Source of the DNA: Candidatus Sulfotelmatobacter sp.
GTDB taxonomy: Bacteria; Acidobacteriota; Terriglobia; Terriglobales; SbA1
Direction: 5' to 3'
NCBI GenBank assembly: GCA_030151135.1
Contig: JASLEQ010000529.1
Span: forward strand, 1-8,927
Length of the DNA stretch: 8,927 bases
Under the pieces are notes generated by a model that worked only from the letters and a program-made list of their open reading frames with translations, did no database searches and had not been told where the DNA came from. Each line of letters starts with the position of its first letter. Position 1 is the stretch's first letter. Positions 1-7,000 of the stretch are shown here, in pieces. Position numbers and translations under genes: made by a program.

Positions 1-451
1 CTTACATTTTTCGCGCAAGAGTGGGTGTTCGCAAAATATTGTGCATAAAAGAGTTACGTGGGAATTACCGCGAAATTCGGACTCGCGAAATGTACAGGGC
101 TCACCGCTCACTTCGTTCCATTTGGTTCGAATTGATCGGCAAGCTCGGAGCACACTTCCACTATGCGCTTTCTATATCGTCGGTCAAGGTTACATGTCAC
201 AACGGGTGACGGCTTGCTTGTGGAAAAGCTTGGAGCAACGGTTGCCGAATTCCTGACGCGGGATGCATCTGGACGTGACGCGTCGATCGACAGCGGTCAG
301 TCGCATCTCGGAAAAAACTGCGAAGCAATTGTTGGTTGCGTTCCGTTGATGGTTTGATTTGGCGAACGCTACGGTTGTGGAACCGATGCAACGCACTGGC
401 TGCTTTTTTGTGACGTTCTCTCTGAGGCGAGCGTTACGAACGTTTCGGTCT
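1..451. other. Left-edge stretch with no supported gene
   Basis: No frame here gives a recognisable protein. Several frames are open for 60 to 85 codons (one + frame is open from the edge to 256), but their translations show no domain, hydrophobic pattern or family motif, and no start has a good ribosome binding site. A lone TGTGA half-site lies at 409-413, upstream of the full palindrome at 452. The stretch is best read as intergenic or decayed sequence plus the upstream control region of the gene at 536. Confidence 0.5.
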
Positions 452-467
452 TGTGATCAGCGTCACA
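452..467. promoter_or_regulatory. CRP/FNR-type palindromic operator
   Basis: The sequence reads TGTGA-TCAGCG-TCACA, a perfect inverted repeat of five-base arms with a six-base spacer. This is identical in form to the consensus site of the CRP branch of CRP/FNR regulators. Its centre (459.5) lies 76.5 bases before the ATG at 536 and about 41.5 bases before the transcription start predicted from the -10 box at 489-494. That is the classic class II activator position, overlapping a weak -35 region. Which regulator binds is not shown by the sequence. Confidence 0.6.
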
Positions 468-488
468 CATGATAGCAAGTGCATCGAA

Positions 489-494
489 TAATAT
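489..494 (+). promoter_or_regulatory. Predicted -10 box of the 536 gene
   Basis: TAATAT matches the sigma-70 -10 consensus TATAAT at four of six positions. It puts transcription start near 501, with a 35-base leader before the ATG at 536. No good -35 hexamer is found at the right spacing; the CRP-type palindrome overlaps that position instead, which fits an activator-dependent promoter. This is inferred from sequence only. Confidence 0.4.
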
Positions 495-535
495 CACTGA
501 CAACGGGCAAGTACGGGCTTGAGACTGTTCATAAC

Positions 536-799
536 ATGAACGCCCCGAAACGGTCGTTGCAAGTGAATGTGCGGTTGTCCCCGGATGCGCTGCATCTTAT
601 GCGGCAGGCCGCGGAGCAATGCTGGCCCGGAGTGCCTCTTTCCAACAGCACGCTGCTGTTAACCCTAGCCCAACATAAAGCGCAGGAAATCCTGGAACGA
701 AAGCGCCGCGTCAAGAAAAAGGGAGTTGAGTACGCGTCCCGCCAGGTTTCCGGCGAGGGCAAGCCACGCGCCACCCACAAGCCAGGCCCCCATCCATAA
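536..799 (+). CDS. Small ribbon-helix-helix-like protein with basic tail
   Basis: This encodes an 87-residue protein. Residues 6-15 (SLQVNVRLSP) look like the single beta strand of a ribbon-helix-helix (Arc/MetJ/CopG) fold. Two helices follow: about 15-28 (DALHLMRQAAEQCW) and, after a PLSNST cap, about 35-53 (TLLLTLAQHKAQEILER). Such proteins dimerise through the strands and bind operator DNA. From about residue 53 the chain is strongly basic (KRRVKKK) and ends in a Pro/His/Lys-rich disordered tail, longer than a minimal domain needs; it could strengthen nucleic-acid binding. I chose the ATG at 536 because residues before it in the frame (from 479) overlap the promoter and do not fit the fold. 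The ribosome binding site is weak (GAG at 522-524). It lies 28 bases before the next small gene and is probably cotranscribed. The DNA target is unknown, and the fold call rests on pattern alone. Confidence 0.6.
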   Translation: MNAPKRSLQVNVRLSPDALHLMRQAAEQCWPGVPLSNSTLLLTLAQHKAQEILERKRRVKKKGVEYASRQVSGEGKPRATHKPGPHP

Positions 800-827
800 C
801 CCAGCTCGACCTCAGACAGGAACTCTC

Positions 828-986
828 GTGACCGAACAGACTTCATCGCCCTACGAACTGTGTGTCTATTGCAAGCAACCGGTCGAGCGCGGCCTGATCG
901 TCAAGCGCTTCAGCTCAGGGAAGGTCGCCCACCTGCGCTGCTACACCGATCATTTGGACGACGAAGAACCGGAATCGGAGGAGTGA
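828..986 (+). CDS. 52-residue CCHC zinc-knuckle protein
   Basis: I do not recognise a named family. The GTG at 828 was chosen because AGGA (818-821) lies six bases upstream and the resulting protein starts just before the conserved part; the frame is open further upstream (ATG at 726) but overlaps the 536 gene with low-complexity sequence. The protein has C12-x2-C15, a KQPV turn, then G31-K-V-A-H35-x2-C38, that is C-x2-C-x19-H-x2-C, the ligand set of a single LIM-like or treble-clef-like zinc site. It ends in an acidic tail (DDEEPESEE), which would suit contact with a basic partner, conceivably the basic tail of the upstream protein. No signal peptide, so it is cytoplasmic. The gene at 1260 encodes a protein with the same knuckle, suggesting paralogy. 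A role in zinc-stabilised protein or nucleic-acid binding is inference. Confidence 0.65.
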   Translation: MTEQTSSPYELCVYCKQPVERGLIVKRFSSGKVAHLRCYTDHLDDEEPESEE

Positions 987-1259
987 GTTTATTGAATAGT
1001 TTTCCTGGTGGAATTGGGCTTCGGCGCCGGGGGATTGGCCCAGACGATCGGCGGAAGATTCGGGGAAGAATACCCGACAGCAGCCGACTCCAAAAGATCG
1101 TTGATACAGAGAATCTTGTATCCCCGCTCTGCAAGTTATTGGGAACACAAGTGCGAAAAATTAACATGACGGTCGTCGAATACGTGTTAGCCTGTAGACA
1201 ATAGTTTTTCACTCCTCTCTTCGCCCGTACGCGGCGGCGTCGAGCCCAGGCGTAGTCAC
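987..1259. other. Gap between small genes, possible promoter region
   Basis: These 273 bases hold no convincing gene; open frames crossing it on either strand show no protein-like pattern. It contains the inverted repeat at 1103-1122 and an A/T-rich patch around 1156-1170. Either the genes at 1260-1925 have their own promoter here or the leader of a longer transcript folds here. No Rho-independent terminator is seen after the stop at 986. Confidence 0.45.
1103..1122. repeat. Inverted repeat GATACA-N8-TGTATC
   Basis: Two perfect six-base arms, GATACA (1103-1108) and TGTATC (1117-1122), flank an eight-base spacer. The 14-base centre-to-centre spacing is more than one helical turn, so it could be a dimer operator. 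No U-run follows, so it is unlikely to be a terminator. It lies about 140 bases before the start at 1260. A six-base arm pair can arise by chance in a window this size. Confidence 0.3.
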
Positions 1260-1442
1260 ATGAACATCCCGTTATTAATCTCCATTGACCGCGAAATTTT
1301 TGTTTTCCATTCGTCTCTTTTGATATGCGACTTATGTAACCGGCCGGTCGCGATCGAGAGTGCGATTACCGACGAATACGGCCAGCCAGCGCACGAACTC
1401 TGTTACGTTGCAGCCCTTACGTCTCTCCCTTCGGCGGCCTGA
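1260..1442 (+). CDS. 60-residue CCHC zinc-knuckle protein, paralogue of 828 gene
   Basis: The core is C23-D-L-C26-N-R-P-V, then G41-Q-P-A-H45-E-L-C48-Y: C-x2-C-x18-H-x2-C. Aligned with the protein from 828, the shared residues are both Cys of CxxC, the PV after them, the Gly before the second half, the AHxxC and the following aromatic Y, with one residue less between the halves. This is the sequence basis for calling them paralogues. The first 20 residues are hydrophobic and have no counterpart in the other protein, so a TTG at 1320, which would remove them, is a possible alternative start. The ATG at 1260 is kept because AGG (1248-1250) lies nine bases upstream. The stop (1440-1442) is one base before the next ATG, so translation of the next gene is probably coupled. 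Predicted to bind one zinc; function unknown. Confidence 0.6.
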   Translation: MNIPLLISIDREIFVFHSSLLICDLCNRPVAIESAITDEYGQPAHELCYVAALTSLPSAA

Positions 1443-1443
1443 T

Positions 1444-1677
1444 ATGAAACCACGACGACCTCAACTCCGGATTGTGGCGTGGGCAGACTCAGCGCCCAGC
1501 GTCGCGTGCTGCACGCTGTGCGGCCGCATGTTTAATGTCGCGTACATAACCCCACGCCTCAGCATTGAAGACGCCCGAGACCTGCTGGAGCGGCAATTTC
1601 TGGCACACCGCTGCACAGGTTCCGCGCTGAAATCCCCGCAACCCCAGTACGGCACGGCGCATCATTTCTGCAGGTAA
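1444..1677 (+). CDS. 77-residue CxxC...HxC zinc-finger-like protein
   Basis: The ATG at 1444 follows the preceding stop by one base, which fixes the start by coupling; the frame is open upstream to 1360 but overlaps the previous gene. The protein has a basic N-terminus, then C22-C23-T-L-C26-G-R-M-F30, a helix (about 40-53, IEDARDLLERQF) and H55-R-C57. The layout C-x2-C-x28-H-x-C with a Phe after the first pair and a Phe before the His is that of a classical single finger with an unusually long middle. A second cluster, H73-H74-F-C76, sits at the very end and could add ligands. I associate short proteins with this CxxCGRxF...F..HxC pattern with acidobacterial genomes, from memory and unverified. 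No signal peptide. Likely binds zinc and DNA, RNA or protein; the target is unknown. Confidence 0.6.
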   Translation: MKPRRPQLRIVAWADSAPSVACCTLCGRMFNVAYITPRLSIEDARDLLERQFLAHRCTGSALKSPQPQYGTAHHFCR

Positions 1678-1682
1678 GTGGA

Positions 1683-1925
1683 ATGTCTGCCTGTCCAGAA
1701 TACGACCGCCTCGCCGCTGCAGTAGATCAGGTATTGAAGGAAGTCTCGGATAAAACAAGCCTGCAACTGGAACTCTTCCGCTCCCGTCAGCACGGCAGGT
1801 TCATGCAGACCGATAAAGAACTTGAACTGCTGATTGGAAAGAAGGAACGCACCCTGGGAGCATTCCGGCAGCACGCCAGCGAGCACGGATGCCAGCAGTT
1901 CCGCGACGAGCGCAAGGTGGGCTGA
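1683..1925 (+). CDS. 80-residue helical protein ending in HxxxHGC
   Basis: The ATG at 1683 has AGG (1672-1674) eight bases upstream, overlapping the end of the preceding gene, and starts five bases after its stop, so it belongs to the same transcription unit. After C4-P-E-Y7 the chain is predicted to be two long helices (about 8-34 and 41-68) with heptad-like Leu spacing, suggesting a helical hairpin or coiled coil. It ends with H64-A-S-E-H68-G-C70. Together with C4, the terminal His/His/Cys could form one metal site bridging the ends of the hairpin. I recognise this general type (N-terminal CxxY, C-terminal HxxxHxC) only as an unnamed small acidobacterial protein family, from memory. It is cytoplasmic as judged by the lack of a signal peptide. 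Function unknown; a structural or adaptor role beside the two zinc-finger-like proteins is a guess. Confidence 0.6.
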   Translation: MSACPEYDRLAAAVDQVLKEVSDKTSLQLELFRSRQHGRFMQTDKELELLIGKKERTLGAFRQHASEHGCQQFRDERKVG

Positions 1926-1928
1926 TTC

Positions 1929-1955
1929 CCGTCGGTCCGAAGGCCGGCCAGACGG
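1929..1955. repeat. Weak GC-rich hairpin after the microprotein genes
   Basis: CCGTC (1929-1933) pairs with GACGG (1951-1955) around a loop containing GGCCGGCC, itself a palindrome. It starts four bases after the stop of the last small gene. There is no following U-run, so a Rho-independent terminator is not supported; it might protect the transcript end. Low confidence. Confidence 0.25.
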
Positions 1956-2099
1956 CGCCGATCTGAGCGCCCAGTATCTCTGGTTGTCGGTGGAACAAGG
2001 GTTGTTTCCGCGCCCGGTACTGGTTTTTCCCGATCTTCCCCGAACGCATTTCCGGCAACTTAGTCTCTGTCAACATTCAGTTTGCGGAGACACCCTTCC

Positions 2100-3905
2100 A
2101 TGCAACCTCTGGCCGTGCGGAATTTTCTGGTAGTTTGTCTGCTTTCTCTAAGCTGCTTCGTGGTTGGCGATTCCACCTTTGCCGCAGGTCAAATTGTTGA
2201 GTGGCCGCTGGCGGGGCAGGGCGCGGGAAATCAGCGGAGCCAACCCTCGGAACCCTATCTGAGTTCGGCGAATGCAGCTTCGCTCGTGCCGAAGTGGGTG
2301 TTTACGACAGGCGGGGATGTATCGGCGACTCCGACGGTAGGCGTGTCGGCTGTTTTCGTTCCGGACTTTGCCGGAAATCTTTTTGCGATTGATCTCGGTA
2401 CGGGAGCGCAATTGTGGTCGCACCGCATCTCGGAATATGACGGCTATTCGACGGCGTTTACGCGGGTGAGTCCGGCGCTGTACAACAACGCGCTGATTAT
2501 TGGGGACAACGAAAGCGGAGCGCCGCATGGCGGAGCAAATGTGATCTCGGTCGATCAAGCGACCGGGAACATGAATTGGATCACGCAGGTCGATAGCCAT
2601 CCGGCGGCAATCATCACAGGCTCGCCCGTAGTCGTTGGGAATGTCATCTACCAGGGCATTTCATCCATTGAAGAAGGCTTGGCGGCCACCTCGGGATATG
2701 CCTGCTGCACGTTTCGCGGCAGCGTGGTGGCGCTCGACGCCGATACCGGCTCGATTTTGTGGAAGACGTATACCGTGCCTGCGAATAACGGGAAAACGGG
2801 AGGCTATAGCGGCGGGCCAATCTGGTCGGCGCCGGCAGTCGATCCCGTGCGGAACCTGGTTTATGTTGGCACCGGAAATAACTACACCGTGCCAGCTAGT
2901 GTTGAGAGTTGCAGGCTGCAGAATCCGAACGACAATCGATGCATGGTCGCGAGCGACCTGTTCGACTCCGTTCTGGCGCTGGACCTGACGACGGGGATGA
3001 TCAAGTGGGCGCGGCGGTTGAGTGGTTACGACGTGTGGAACTGGGATTGTAAGGACAATCTGCCGGGATGTCCGAATCCGCAGGGGCCGGATTACGACTT
3101 CGGCTCCGGCCCAAACCTGATCGGAAACATTGTGGGAATCGGTCAGAAGAGCGGATATTACTGGGCGCTCGATGCCGACACTGGAGCGATGGTGTGGAGC
3201 AAGTTGGTGGGGCCAGGCGGGCCGCTGGGCGGAATCCAGTGGGGGACAGCCAGCGATGGAACGAATGTCTACATCGCGATCTCAAACTCGAATAACACTT
3301 CCATCAAGCTGATGAACGGGCAGACGATCACATGGGGATTCTGGTGTGCGCTGAATGCGGCGAATGGCAAGGTGCTGTGGCAGACGGCTGATCCAACGAC
3401 CGGCACCTGGGATATTGGATCGTTGAGCGTAGCGAATGGGATCGTCTATGCTCCGTCTCTCGACAGCACCGGACACGTCTACGCTCTGAACAGTTCTTCG
3501 GGACAGATTCTCTGGAGCTATGCGACAGGGGGATCGGTGATCGATGGGCCGTCGGTAGTGAGCGCGAACTTGTACTGGGGATCCGGCTATAGCCGATCGG
3601 GCACTGGAAATAATAAGGTGTACGATTTCACCCCGGCGCCGGCGGTGACGGTGAACTCGCCGAAGAACGGATCGCAGGTGACATCGCCGGTGCAGTTCAC
3701 AGCATCTGCTGCGAGCCCGAACTGCGCGAAGGGAGTGGCGTCGATGCGCATCTATAGTTCGCCAGGAGTCGTTGCGTATACCGTGGACGCTTCCAGCTTG
3801 AATACGCAGATCAATCTGGCTCCAGGCACCTACGACTCAGTCGTGCAATCGTGGGACAACTGCGGCAATGTAGGAAAGACTTTCGTGACGATCACGGTGA
3901 ACTAG
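2100..3905 (+). CDS. Secreted PQQ-like propeller (PVA-dehydrogenase-like) with Ig-like tail
   Basis: This is a 601-residue exported protein. The ATG at 2100 gives a clean signal peptide (hydrophobic FLVVCLLSLSCFVV, cleavage near FAA-G at about 29); GGAG at 2085-2088 lies 11 bases upstream. An in-frame TTG at 2082 would only add MRRHPS and is less likely. Residues about 30-510 form a beta propeller: seven docking strands of the type xxALDxxTGxxxW are visible, and an eighth blade is plausible. The vicinal pair C202-C203 in YACCTFRGSVVALD, and the segment WNWDC...GCPNPQGPDYDFG, resemble polyvinyl-alcohol-dehydrogenase-like quinoproteins, which oxidise alcohols using PQQ and pass electrons to cytochrome c. 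In methanol dehydrogenases a vicinal Cys pair forms a disulfide ring against PQQ. There is no CxxCH haem motif. Residues about 513-601 are an Ig-like domain (VTVNSPKNGSQV...WDNCGN). PQQ binding and substrate are not proven; a purely structural or ligand-binding role is possible. Confidence 0.8.
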   Translation: MQPLAVRNFLVVCLLSLSCFVVGDSTFAAGQIVEWPLAGQGAGNQRSQPSEPYLSSANAASLVPKWVFTTGGDVSATPTVGVSAVFVPDFAGNLFAIDLGTGAQLWSHRISEYDGYSTAFTRVSPALYNNALIIGDNESGAPHGGANVISVDQATGNMNWITQVDSHPAAIITGSPVVVGNVIYQGISSIEEGLAATSGYACCTFRGSVVALDADTGSILWKTYTVPANNGKTGGYSGGPIWSAPAVDPVRNLVYVGTGNNYTVPASVESCRLQNPNDNRCMVASDLFDSVLALDLTTGMIKWARRLSGYDVWNWDCKDNLPGCPNPQGPDYDFGSGPNLIGNIVGIGQKSGYYWALDADTGAMVWSKLVGPGGPLGGIQWGTASDGTNVYIAISNSNNTSIKLMNGQTITWGFWCALNAANGKVLWQTADPTTGTWDIGSLSVANGIVYAPSLDSTGHVYALNSSSGQILWSYATGGSVIDGPSVVSANLYWGSGYSRSGTGNNKVYDFTPAPAVTVNSPKNGSQVTSPVQFTASAASPNCAKGVASMRIYSSPGVVAYTVDASSLNTQINLAPGTYDSVVQSWDNCGNVGKTFVTITVN

Positions 3906-3961
3906 GCCGTCGATTTTCGCGTTGGACACGGCGCTGACTGGCCTGCGGCGACTTGTACTCT

Positions 3962-3997
3962 CTCCCGGAAGCCTGAAGGCCCAAGGGTGCGCGGGAG
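3962..3997 (+). other. Possible stem-loop downstream of propeller gene
   Basis: CTCCCG (3962-3967) pairs with CGGGAG (3992-3997). The loop contains two smaller self-complementary pieces, GCCTGAAGGC (3971-3980) and CCCAAGGG (3980-3987), so a compact branched fold could form. It lies 57 bases after the stop of the propeller gene. No U-run follows, so it may be a Rho-assisted end, an mRNA-stabilising structure, or chance. Confidence 0.35.
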
Positions 3998-4029
3998 GCA
4001 GGCACGGGATCGTCCTGATTGAGTTCTGC

Positions 4030-4057
4030 TTGACCTCGCGAGCCTTGCGACCATAAG
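4030..4057 (+). promoter_or_regulatory. Sigma-70-type promoter for the tricorn operon
   Basis: TTGACC (4030-4035) matches the -35 consensus at five of six positions, and CATAAG (4052-4057) matches the -10 at four of six, with a 16-base spacer. The predicted start is near 4064, leaving a short leader with AGGAG (4083-4087) seven bases before the ATG at 4095. This suggests the protease and the gene after it form a unit separate from the upstream propeller gene. Confidence 0.5.
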
Positions 4058-4094
4058 ATTCCCCTTCTTCCCTCATGAACTCAGGAGATTCCTT

Positions 4095-7000
4095 ATGCGA
4101 CGCATTCTGCCCGTTGCAGTGATCCTCTATGCATTTTCCAGTTGGCTCAGTGCAGCACAGACCGATTCCCCGCTGCTGCTGCGTTATCCCACGGTGAACC
4201 AGACTGACATTGTGTTCAATTATGCGGGCGATTTGTGGAGTGTGTCTCGCGAAGGCGGCATGGCGCACCGGTTGACCTCCGGCGTAGGCATTGAGTCGTT
4301 GCCATTTTTCTCGCCCGACGGTTCAATGATCGCGTTCAGCGGGGAGTACGATGGCAACGTCGATGTGTACGTTATTCCGGCCACGGGCGGAGTACCGCGG
4401 CGGCTGACCTATCACCCCTCGGCAGAGTTTGTGGGTGGCTGGACTCCCGACGGCAAGAAAGTGTTCTTCACCTCATCGGGCAGCAACTTCATTCATTTTG
4501 AAGACCAGATCTTCACGGTTCCGGTGGACGGTGGATTGCCCACGGCGCTGCCGCTTCCAATCGCGGAGGATGCCTCGTTCTCGCCGGACGGCAGTCACCT
4601 TGCTTATGTGCCGCATCCGAAGTGGCAGGAAGCCTGGAAGCGGTACAAGGGCGGACAGACCACTCCGATCTGGATTGCGGACCTGAAAGACTCGAGCATC
4701 ATCAAGCTTCCACGGGAAAATTCCAACGATCACCATCCGATGTGGATTGGCGACACGATCTATTTCCTTTCAGACCGCAATGGGCCGGTAAGCCTGTTTG
4801 CCTATGACACAAAATCGAAGCAGGTAACGGAAGCGCTGCACAGCGATGGCTTCGATTTCAAGACCGCGACCGCGGGGCCGGATGCGATCGTGATCGAGCA
4901 ATTCGGGGCGATCAAGCTTTACGACCTGAAGACACGGCAGGCCCACAACGTCAACATCAGGATTGAAGGCGATCTCGCGTCGGTTCGTCCGCACTTCGCC
5001 AAAGTCGAACCCAGGAGGATCCAGAATTTCGGCATTTCTCCGACCGGCGCTCGAGCCGTGTTCGAAGCGTGGGGAGAAATTTTCACGGTGCCGACGGATA
5101 AAGGCGATATTCGCAACCTGACGCACAGTCCGGCGGTAGCGGACCGCGACCCCGCATGGTCGCCAGATGGCAAATCGATCGCGTACTTTTCGGACGAGTC
5201 CGGAGAGTATGAGCTTTGCATCCGCGATCAAAACGGGCTTGGAATCGTGCGGCATATCAACCTGGGCAATCCGCCTTCGTTCTTCTATACGCCAGTATGG
5301 TCGCCCGACAGCAAGAAGATCGCCTTCACCGATAAGCGCCTTCAGTTGTGGTACGTCGATTTGGACGCGGCTGCGCCGAAGCTCGTTGATGCCGATTGGT
5401 TCGGTGGATTTGGGCCGACTCAGCTCAATCAAACGTGGTCTCCGGACAACAAATGGATTGCATATGCGAAGCAGCTGCCAAGCGGATTGCATGCGGTGTT
5501 TGCATATTCGCTCGAAAAGTCCAAGACCTATCAAATCACCGACGGCATGAGCGATGCGACCTTTCCTGCGTGGGACAAGAACGGGAAATACCTTTACTTC
5601 ACGGCTTCGACCAATACTGGTCTTTCGCCTGCGGGCCTCGATATGACCAGCGACGAACATCGCGTGACGCGCAGCGTCTATCTCGCTGTGCTCAGCAAGG
5701 ACGAGAAGTCGCCGCTGGCGCCGGAAAGCGACGAAGAGAAGCCGAAAGACGAGAAGAAGCCGGATCAGGACAAAGACAAGGCGAAAGATGAGGCGAAGGA
5801 CAAGAGCAAGGAAAAATCCAAAGGCGCGGATGCGGAGAAGGGGAAAACATCCGACGACAAAGATAAAGACAAAGATAAGGACAAGAAGGATGAGCCGGTC
5901 GTGGTGAAGCTCGACGTCGACGGCATCGGCCAGCGCATACTTTCGCTTCCGATTCCGGGAAAAAACTATCTCAGCATGCTGCCGGGGAAAACCGGAATTT
6001 TATATTTGTCGGAAGGACCGTTGGTCATCACCGACGACGACCAGCCGAATGTCAGCCAGACCATCCAGAAATTTGATCTGAGCAAGCGCAAGGTCGACAA
6101 GGTGCTCGAAGACGTCAACGACTTCACGGTATCGTTCGACGGAGAAAAGATCCTGTACCGGAAGGGCGATTCGTGGTCGACGGCTTCGCCGGACGACTCG
6201 CCAGGCGGAAGCGGCGGCGGCGCGCCTCCGAAGCCGGGATTCGGCCCTCTGAAGCTAGACAACTGGGAAGTTTACGTGGAGCCTCGCGCCGTATGGAAAC
6301 AGATCTACAACGAGACCTGGCGCATTGAGCGCGATTTCTTCTATGACCCGCACTATCACGGGCTCGACCTGGAAAAGGCAAAGAAGAAATATGCGCCGTA
6401 TCTCGACGGGATTGCGTCACGCGAGGAATTGACTTACCTGTTCCAGGAATGTCTGGGCGAGATGACGGTTGGGCACATGTTTGTGGGCGGCGGAGAAGTG
6501 AATCCGGAGCCAAAGAAGGTGAAAGGCGGATTGCTCGGGGCGGATTACAGTCTCGAGAACAATCGTTATCGCGTCGCCAAAGTATTCAATGGCGAGAACT
6601 GGAATCCCGGCAATGAGGCTCCGCTGACGCAGCCTGGAGTGAACGTAAAGGTGGGTGATTACATTCTCGCGGTCAACGGGCGCGAACTGCATTCGTCCGA
6701 CAACATCTACAGCTTCTTTGAAGAGACCGCCGGTAAGCAGGTTGTGCTGAAAGTCGGAGCGAATGCGGACGGGAAAGATTCGAGGGAGGTCACAGTCGTT
6801 CCGGTAGAGAGCGAAGAGAACCTTCGTCATCTCGCGTGGATTGAAGATAATCGCCGGCGCGTGGACCAGGCCAGCGGCGGGAAGATTGCGTACGTTCACG
6901 TTCCCAATACGGCGGGAGCAGGTTACACCAGCTTCAACCGGTACTACTTTGCGCAGGTAGGCAAGGAAGGCGCAATTATTGACGAGCGCTTCAACGAAGG

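Noticed and set aside
69..91. CGCGAAAT repeated at 69-76 and 84-91, with another copy at 1290-1297
   Set aside because: Eight-base matches are expected several times by chance in a window of this size, and the third copy lies inside a coding region.
2..256. Open + frame running in from the left edge, possibly the end of a gene
   Set aside because: The frame is open for about 85 codons, but other frames are nearly as open, and its residues show no recognisable fold or gene-like composition.
860..1204. 114-codon + frame overlapping the 828 gene
   Set aside because: Its first part is an Arg-rich shadow of the zinc-knuckle frame and the rest lies in the gap with no pattern or ribosome binding site.
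1834..2133. 99-codon + frame between the microprotein genes and the propeller gene
   Set aside because: It begins within the 1683 gene and ends inside the propeller signal peptide, with no ribosome binding site and no protein-like core.
4770..5660. 296-codon open frame on the minus strand inside the protease gene
   Set aside because: Its translation is Arg/Ile-rich with no domain pattern and is fully antisense to a protein with clear propeller motifs. Long antisense frames are expected from the codon use of such GC-rich genes.
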